Shown here: positions 58,578 through 64,000 of the stretch, one piece after another
Layout of the letters: each line of letters opens with the position of its first letter
Position numbering within the stretch: position 1 is the stretch's first letter
Origin: Roseisolibacter agri
GTDB taxonomy: Bacteria > Gemmatimonadota > Gemmatimonadetes > Gemmatimonadales > Gemmatimonadaceae
Assembly: GCF_030159095.1 (NCBI RefSeq)
Contig: NZ_BRXS01000006.1
Span: forward strand, 186,001 to 250,000
Length of the DNA: 64,000 nt
Reading direction: 5' to 3'
Notes under the pieces: model-generated
Databases searched by the model: none
The model's input: only the letters and a program-made list of their open reading frames with translations
Told to the model about the DNA's origin: nothing
Translations under genes and position numbers: made by a program

Positions 58578-60362
58578 TCAGAGGTTCTCCCCCTCGCTCG
58601 AGTGCACCGTGGGCGGCTCCTCCGGACGGGGCGGCTGCTCCTCCGGGATGTTCGTCACGGCCAGCACGATCCGGCGGTGGATCGGATCCACCTCGAGGAC
58701 GCGCAGGTCGAGGTTCATCCCCTCGAACGCCACGTCGGCCGGGTTCGACACGATCTTGCCCGTGATGTTGAGCTGCGAGAGCGGGACGAAGCCCTCGATG
58801 TCGTTGCCGATCTCGACGACGACGCCCTTGTCCATCAGACGGACGACGTGCCCGCGCACCTCCATGCCGACCGGGAAGTTCTCCCCGATGCGGAGCCACG
58901 GATCCTCCTCGGCCTGCTTGAGGCCGAGCGAGATGCGCTTGTTGTCGCTGTCGATGTTGAGGATCACCACGTCGACCGTGTCACCCTTCTTCACGACCTC
59001 CGACGGATGCTGGACGCGCTTGGTCCAGCTCATGTCGGAGATGTGAATGAGGCCGTCGATGCCCGGCTCGATCTCGACGAAGGCGCCGAAGCTCGTGAGG
59101 TTGCGGACCTTGCCCGTGATGCGGGTGCCCACCGGGTACTTCAGCGGCAGCACCGTCCACGGATCCGTCTCCGTCTGCTTCATGCCGAGCGAGATCTTCT
59201 CCTCGTCCGGATCGACCTTCAGCACCACCGCCTCGATCGTCTCGCCGATCGACACCAGCTTCGACGGGTGCCGGACGTTGCGCGTCCAGCTCATCTCGCT
59301 GATGTGCACGAGGCCCTCGATGCCCGGCTCGAGCTCGATGAAGGCGCCGTAGTTCGTGATCGAGACGACCTTGCCCTGGACGCGCGTGCCGACCGGGTAC
59401 TTGGCCGCCACGTCCTTCCACGGGTAGGCCTGCAGCTGCTTCAGGCCGAGCGAGATGCGCTCGCGATCCCAGTCGATGTCGAGGACCTTGATCTCGAGCT
59501 CCTGGCCGATCTGCACCATCTCGCTGGGGTGCGAGATGCGCCCCCACGACATGTCGGTGATGTGCAGGAGGCCGTCCACGCCGCCCAGGTCGATGAAGGC
59601 GCCGAAGTCCGTGATGTTCTTCACGACGCCCTTCCGGACCTGATCCTTCTCCAGCTCCTTCATCAGCTTCTCGCGCTTGCCCGCGCGCTCCTGCTCGAGG
59701 ATCACTCGGCGGGAGACGACGATGTTGCGGCGGCGCTTGTTGAGCTTGATGATCTTGAAGTCGTACGTCTGCCCGAGCAGCTCGTCGATGTTCGGGACGC
59801 GACGCAGCGCGATCTGGGAGCCGGGGAGGAACGCGTCGACGCCCATCAGGTCGACGACCACGCCACCCTTGATCTTCTTGACCAGCGTGCCGGTCACCGG
59901 CTGATCGTTCTCGTAGGCCAGACGGATGCGCTCCCACACGCGCATGAAGTCCGCCTTCTTCTTCGAGAGCACGACCGAGCCCTCGGCGTCCTCGAGGTGC
60001 TCGAGCAGGACCTCGACCTCGTCGCCCGGCTTGAGGTCGGGCATGTCCTTGAACTCCTCGAGCGGGATGGTGCCCTCCGACTTGAAGCCGATGTCGAGGA
60101 CGACCATGTTCTCGCGGATCTCGAGAACCTTGGACTTGACGATCTCCCCTTCCTCGATCGAGGCGAGGGTGCCGTTGTACATGTCCAGCATCTGCTCGTA
60201 CTCGTCCGACGAGTACTCATCCTCGTCGTAGAGCTCGGGCCGACGGTTCGCGAGCGGACGCAGCTGGTTCTTCTGCAGGTCCCGCTTCTCACGCTGGGTG
60301 AGGGCGGGGGCAGGGGCGGCGTTGGACGCCGCGTCGGTGAGGGTGGTTTCGAGCTCGGCCAT
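58578..60362 (-). CDS. rpsA: Ribosomal protein bS1
   Basis: 594 residues from ATG 60362. Six S1 repeats, the full bacterial form; repeats 3-5 carry the phrases NITDFGAFIDLGGVDGLLHI, SITNYGAFIELEPGIEGLVHI (shown in part) and SFGAFVEIEPGIDGLIHI with HPSE/HPSK after each. The first ~75 residues are an extension with an acidic patch (YDEDEYSSDEYEQ). Binds mRNA at the 30S subunit. Leader about 115 bases; promoter at 60483-60511. Confidence 0.97.
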   Translation of the reverse strand: MAELETTLTDAASNAAPAPALTQREKRDLQKNQLRPLANRRPELYDEDEYSSDEYEQMLDMYNGTLASIEEGEIVKSKVLEIRENMVVLDIGFKSEGTIPLEEFKDMPDLKPGDEVEVLLEHLEDAEGSVVLSKKKADFMRVWERIRLAYENDQPVTGTLVKKIKGGVVVDLMGVDAFLPGSQIALRRVPNIDELLGQTYDFKIIKLNKRRRNIVVSRRVILEQERAGKREKLMKELEKDQVRKGVVKNITDFGAFIDLGGVDGLLHITDMSWGRISHPSEMVQIGQELEIKVLDIDWDRERISLGLKQLQAYPWKDVAAKYPVGTRVQGKVVSITNYGAFIELEPGIEGLVHISEMSWTRNVRHPSKLVSIGETIEAVVLKVDPDEEKISLGMKQTETDPWTVLPLKYPVGTRITGKVRNLTSFGAFVEIEPGIDGLIHISDMSWTKRVQHPSEVVKKGDTVDVVILNIDSDNKRISLGLKQAEEDPWLRIGENFPVGMEVRGHVVRLMDKGVVVEIGNDIEGFVPLSQLNITGKIVSNPADVAFEGMNLDLRVLEVDPIHRRIVLAVTNIPEEQPPRPEEPPTVHSSEGENL

Positions 60363-60482
60363 ACTGGAGCGGGTCTCCAAATCGCGGATCTTTAGGCTCG
60401 CCGCGGCGAGTCAGAGAGGTGAGGCGCGTAGAATCGGTCGGAACCGCAGGACGGTCCGCCGGCAATCGCGCGCGAACCGTGC

Positions 60483-60511
60483 AACCTAGTGGCCCGGCCC
60501 GACCGCGTCAA
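60483..60511 (-). promoter_or_regulatory. rpsA promoter
   Basis: TTGACG (60511-60506), 17-base spacer, TAGGTT (60488-60483), about 115 bases before the rpsA ATG. Confidence 0.72.
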
Positions 60512-60603
60512 CGCGGCTCATCCAGCAAGTCGCGGTGGCAGGCCAATTTGCGCGCTTCGTGAACGAATCGCCGCGGCCCCGCGCCACCGGCCCTCGGCCG
60601 CGC

Positions 60604-61341
60604 TCAGCCGCCTGCGGCCCCGGCCTCGTCCGCGCCGTCCGGCGCCCACCCGCGCTCCAGCGCGCGGGCCAGCGCCACGATACGGTCGACCTGCTCCGCC
60701 TGCGTCAGGTAGGTGGTATCGAGCAGGATCGCGTCCTTGGCCTGGACGGTCTGCGTCGCGTCCTTGGCGTCCCGCTGCACGAGGCGCTCGGTCTCCTCGG
60801 CGATCTCGTCGTCGGTGGGGCGGCGGTTGAGCCGCTGCACCAGGCGCCGCCGCGCGCGCTCCCACGGATCGGCGACGAGGAAGATCTTGAGCGGCGCCGC
60901 GGGAAAGACGACGGTCCCGATGTCGCGGCCGTCCACGACCACGGCGTTCCCCTCGGCCGCCGTGCGGACGCGGGCGTTCACCCAGTCCCGCACGCCCGGC
61001 ATCTGCGCGACCTTCGAGACGCAGCGCGTCACCTCGGCGCCGCGGATCCCGTCGCCGGCGGGCCGCTCGTCGATCAGCGGCTCGAAGCCGCCCGGAATGG
61101 GCGCCAGCCGCACGCGCGCCGCGAGCGCCAGCAGCACGGCCTCGGTCCACCCCTCCACCGCCCCGGCCTCCTGGGTCGCCAGCAGCGTCAGCGCCCGGTA
61201 GAGCGCGCCCGAGTCCACGTGCCGGTAGCCGAGCCGCTCCGCCACCCAGTGGGCGGTGGAGGACTTGCCGCTGGCGGCGGGGCCATCGATGGCGACCACC
61301 ACCAGCGGCGTGTCGGACGGGACGGCGGGCGAGTGCGGCAC
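60604..61341 (-). CDS. cmk: Cytidylate kinase
   Basis: Phosphorylates CMP/dCMP. 245 residues from GTG 61341, 17 bases after aroA. P-loop GPAASGKSSTA, HVDSGALYRALTLLA, VVVDGRDIGTVVFP and RRLVQRLNRRPTDDEIAEE are present. The aroA-cmk-rpsA order is shared with many bacteria. Confidence 0.96.
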   Translation of the reverse strand: MPHSPAVPSDTPLVVVAIDGPAASGKSSTAHWVAERLGYRHVDSGALYRALTLLATQEAGAVEGWTEAVLLALAARVRLAPIPGGFEPLIDERPAGDGIRGAEVTRCVSKVAQMPGVRDWVNARVRTAAEGNAVVVDGRDIGTVVFPAAPLKIFLVADPWERARRRLVQRLNRRPTDDEIAEETERLVQRDAKDATQTVQAKDAILLDTTYLTQAEQVDRIVALARALERGWAPDGADEAGAAGG

Positions 61342-61358
61342 GATGGGAGTGGCGAGGA

Positions 61359-62624
61359 TCAGGCGATGGCGCCGGCGAGCGCGCGCCAGAAGCCGGGGAA
61401 CGACACGTCCACGCAGGCCGGATCATCGACGGCGACGTCGCTGCCCGGCAGCGCTCCCAGCACGCCGAAGGCCATGGCGAGCCGGTGGTCGGCATGCGTG
61501 ACCACGTTCCCGGCGAACGCGCGCGGTCCGCGGCCGTACACCACGAAGCCGTCCGGCAGCTCCTCCGCCTCCGCGCCGACCGCGCGCAGCGCCGTGACGA
61601 CGGCCGTGATGCGGTCGCTCTCCTTCACGCGCAGCTCCGACGCGCCGCGCACGATGGTCTCCCCCTCGGCGCACGCGGCGACGCAGGCGAGCAGCGGCAG
61701 CTCGTCGATCATCGACGGCACCTCCTCGCCCTCGACGGTCGTGCCGCGCAGCGCGCGCCCGCCCTCGACCACGACGGTCCCGACGTCCTCCCCGCCCTCC
61801 TGCCGCTCGTCGTCGACGGTCAGGCGCGCGCCCATGCGCGCGAGCGCGAAGAAGAAGCCCGTGCGTGTCGGATTGAGACAGACGTCGGGCAGCCGCAGCT
61901 CGCCCTCGCTCGCGAGCGCACCCAGTGCGGCGAAGAACGCCGCCGAGGATGGATCGCCGGGGACCGCGGTGTCGAGCGCCGCGACGCGCGCGCCGGCCGG
62001 CACGTGGACCGCGCGGTCGTGCACCCAGACGTCCACGCCGCGCGCGGCGAGCATGCGCTCGGTGTGGTCGCGCGAGCGGTGCGGCTCGCGGACGGTGACC
62101 TCGACGCCGGCCGCGACGCCGGCGAGGACGATCGCGCTCTTCACCTGCGCGCTCGACGTCTCGCTCGTCCAGTCGAGGTCCTGCAGCGCACCGCCGTGCA
62201 CGGTCATCGGCAGGCGGCCCGCGTCGCCGTCGTAGGTCACGCGCGCGCCCATGGCCTCCAGCGGCCGCGCGACGCGGGCCATCGGCCGGCGGCTGAGCGA
62301 CGCGTCGCCGACGAAGCGCGCGGCGAACGGCTGCGCCGCGACGATGCCCGCGGTCAGCCGCGTCGTCGTCCCGCTGTTGCCGCAGTCCAGGTCCGACGAC
62401 GGCGCCGTCAGCCCGCGCACGCCGCGCCCCTCGACCACGACGTCCGGGCCGAGCGCGGGCACCGCGACGCCCATCGCCCGCAGCACGCCCGCGGTCGAGC
62501 GCACGTCGGCCGAGTCAAGGATGCGGGTGACGCGCGACCGCCCGTCGCCCAGCGCGGCGAGCAGCAGCGCGCGATGCGAGATCGACTTGTCGCCGGGAAC
62601 GCGGACCGAGCCGGCGACCCTCAC
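61359..62624 (-). CDS. aroA: EPSP synthase (3-phosphoshikimate 1-carboxyvinyltransferase)
   Basis: Shikimate-pathway step 6. 421 residues from GTG 62624, which overlaps the dapD stop (GTGA). VPGDKSISHRALLLAAL at the N-terminus, LDCGNSGTTTRLTAG (class I-like PEP loop), SRRPMARVARPLEAMGA, PGDPSSAAFF, LNPTRTGFF, DELPLLACVAA and RVKESDRI follow in order. Confidence 0.95.
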   Translation of the reverse strand: MRVAGSVRVPGDKSISHRALLLAALGDGRSRVTRILDSADVRSTAGVLRAMGVAVPALGPDVVVEGRGVRGLTAPSSDLDCGNSGTTTRLTAGIVAAQPFAARFVGDASLSRRPMARVARPLEAMGARVTYDGDAGRLPMTVHGGALQDLDWTSETSSAQVKSAIVLAGVAAGVEVTVREPHRSRDHTERMLAARGVDVWVHDRAVHVPAGARVAALDTAVPGDPSSAAFFAALGALASEGELRLPDVCLNPTRTGFFFALARMGARLTVDDERQEGGEDVGTVVVEGGRALRGTTVEGEEVPSMIDELPLLACVAACAEGETIVRGASELRVKESDRITAVVTALRAVGAEAEELPDGFVVYGRGPRAFAGNVVTHADHRLAMAFGVLGALPGSDVAVDDPACVDVSFPGFWRALAGAIA

Positions 62625-63487
62625 CGCAGCCACTCCTCCAGCGCGGTGGCGAGATCGGTCTTCTCGTCGCGGTACTTCACGATCACGGGCGTCTGGAGCG
62701 CGAGCCCCTGCTCGCCCGCCCACGCGCCCTTCACCTGCCGCGCGCCCGGCACGACGACCGCCCCCTCCGGGATCTCGAGGGCCTGCTCGGGGGTCGCGCG
62801 GTAGACCGTCTCGCGCACCAGGTCGAAGACCGGCGTGCCGCGTGTGAGCACCACGCCCGCGGCGAGCACCGCGCGGCGGCGCACGATCGTCCCCTCGTAG
62901 ACGCCGCTGTTGCCGCCGACGACGACGTCGTCCTCGATCACGACCGGCGACGCGTTCACCGGCTCCAGCACGCCACCGATCTGCGCCGCGGCGCTGAGGT
63001 GCACGCGCTCGCCGATCTGCGCGCAGGAGCCGACCAGCGCGTGCGAGTCGACCATCGTGCCCGCGCCGATCCACGCGCCGACGTTCACGTACATCGGCGG
63101 CATGCAGACCACACCGGGCGCGAGGTAGGTGCCGCGCCGGATCGTCGAGCCGCCGGGCACGACGCGCACCTGCGACTCCAGCCGCATCGTGCGCGGCGGC
63201 ACCGTGTGCTTGTCGAAGAACTGGAACGGCGAGTGGCCGCCGTTGCCGCCGACCGACATGTCCACCATGCGGCCCGCGCGGAAGGCGAGCAGGATGCCGC
63301 GCTTCACCCAGGGCACCGCACGCCACCGCCCGTCGTCGCCACGGGACGCGGCGCGCACGTCGCCGCGCTCCAGCGCCGTCAGCAGCTGCTCGACGGTCGT
63401 GGCGGCGTAGTTGGGGAGCGCGCTGCCGGCCGGCGTCTCCGCCGCCTCGAGGATGCGGTGCTCCAGCTCCTGCAGGTTCACGGTCAC
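62621..63487 (-). CDS. dapD: Tetrahydrodipicolinate N-succinyltransferase
   Basis: Succinylase branch of diaminopimelate/lysine synthesis. 288 residues from GTG 63487 (GTGA overlap with dapA; a second GTG lies at 63481). Left-handed beta-helix of hexapeptide repeats about 115-230, with PPMYVNVGAWIGAGTMVDSH and GGVLEPVNASPVVIEDD; N-terminal helical domain with FQFFDKHTVPPRTMRLE. With dapA and lysA (24.4 kb) it supplies lysine and wall precursor. Confidence 0.95.
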   Translation of the reverse strand: MTVNLQELEHRILEAAETPAGSALPNYAATTVEQLLTALERGDVRAASRGDDGRWRAVPWVKRGILLAFRAGRMVDMSVGGNGGHSPFQFFDKHTVPPRTMRLESQVRVVPGGSTIRRGTYLAPGVVCMPPMYVNVGAWIGAGTMVDSHALVGSCAQIGERVHLSAAAQIGGVLEPVNASPVVIEDDVVVGGNSGVYEGTIVRRRAVLAAGVVLTRGTPVFDLVRETVYRATPEQALEIPEGAVVVPGARQVKGAWAGEQGLALQTPVIVKYRDEKTDLATALEEWLR

Positions 63488-64000
63488 GCGACGGTCTCCG
63501 GGGAGTGCGAGTCGGGCAGCGCGCCGGCGGCGCGCAGCGCGGCGGCGACGACCTCGTGATGCGCGTCGAGCAGCGGCACGAGCGGCAGGCGGAGCGCGTT
63601 CTCGCAGCGCCCCATCATCGCCAGCGCCGCCTTCACGGGGATCGGGTTGGACTCGACGAACGCCGCCTGCATCCACGGCAGCAGCCGGTCCTGCGTCGCG
63701 CGCGCGGCGGCGAGGTCGCCCGCGAGCGCCTGCGCGCACAGCTGCGCCATGAGCCGCGGCGTCGCGTTCGACACGACGGAGATGACGCCCTCGCCGCCGG
63801 CGGCGATCATGGGCAGCGTGAGCGCGTCGTCGCCCGAGAGCACGGCGAAGCCGCGCGGACGCTCGCGCAGGATCTCCTGCACCTGGGGCAGGCTGCCCGA
63901 CGCCTCCTTCACGGCCACGACGTTCGCCACCTCCGCCAGCCGCAGCGTGGTGGCCGCCTCCATGTTGCTGCCCGTGCGTCCGGGGACGTTGTACAGCACG
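63484..64000 (-). CDS. dapA: 4-hydroxy-tetrahydrodipicolinate synthase, C-terminal part
   Basis: Condenses pyruvate with aspartate semialdehyde. The last ~171 residues are present; the N-terminus lies beyond the right edge. It starts at VLYNVPGRTG with the catalytic Tyr, then the Schiff-base Lys in VAVKEASGS, LSGDDAL and GGEGVISVVSN, ending in the helical domain (ESNPIPVKAALAMMG). Its stop overlaps the dapD start. Confidence 0.93.
   Translation of the reverse strand, partial: VLYNVPGRTGSNMEAATTLRLAEVANVVAVKEASGSLPQVQEILRERPRGFAVLSGDDALTLPMIAAGGEGVISVVSNATPRLMAQLCAQALAGDLAAARATQDRLLPWMQAAFVESNPIPVKAALAMMGRCENALRLPLVPLLDAHHEVVAAALRAAGALPDSHSPETVA

Overview
The window is 64 kb of very GC-rich bacterial chromosome filled almost entirely with housekeeping genes. 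I see 59 protein genes (two cut by the window edges) and one tmRNA gene. There is no phage, transposase, CRISPR array or restriction system. Short overlapping operons, separately encoded PurS/PurQ/PurL, a type-3 prolyl-tRNA synthetase, a short archaeal-type Psd, basic and acidic tails on ribosomal proteins, and promoters of the form TTGxxx-N16..18-TAnnTT point to a Gram-negative of the FCB/Gemmatimonadota type. The phylum is an inference from these traits, not from a marker search.

Layout, left to right. 1-4.1 kb: tryptophan genes trpF, trpC and trpD on the minus strand, with lexA on the plus strand wedged between trpC and trpD, and a GAF/coiled-coil protein coupled upstream of trpD. 4.2-7.2 kb: truA, a transaldolase-fold protein that appears to lack its catalytic residues, and a DegP-like lipoprotein protease. 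7.2-19.1 kb: a purine cluster (purB, purC, purS, purQ, purL, purF) interrupted by two phospholipid genes (psd, pssA) and a small zinc-ribbon gene, ending with ppdK. 19.1-22.3 kb: repeat hairpin, shared terminator, tmRNA, larB, dusB and a divergent ptsN.

22.3-30.7 kb, minus strand: hisS-proS-lysA-phosphodiesterase-guaA, preceded by accD-folC. 30.9-36.9 kb: the cell-shape operon mreB-mreC-mreD-mrdA-rodA. 37.2-42.5 kb: ald, then rpsO-pnp-M16 peptidase. 42.6-44.3 kb: a membrane Ser/Thr kinase on the plus strand. 44.4-53.3 kb: one long minus-strand run rplM-rpsI-rpsB-tsf-pyrH-frr-uppS-cdsA-dxr-rseP-lipoprotein, linking translation to undecaprenyl, phospholipid and isoprenoid synthesis. 53.5-58.4 kb: an acyl-CoA carboxylase whose alpha subunit is split into two genes, with an rRNA methyltransferase between them. 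58.6-64 kb: rpsA, cmk, aroA, dapD and the end of dapA.

Nothing here looks like a novel defence or mobile system. The best leads are regulatory and evolutionary: (i) a repeated leaderless-promoter geometry (TTGxxx-N18-TAnnTT-N6-ATG) at truA, dusB and hisS; (ii) two NTTC-N7-NTTC direct repeats at the lexA promoter; (iii) a transaldolase-family protein missing the Schiff-base lysine; (iv) a family of long intergenic hairpins; (v) a split carboxylase alpha subunit; and (vi) a 77-base purF/ppdK coding overlap.
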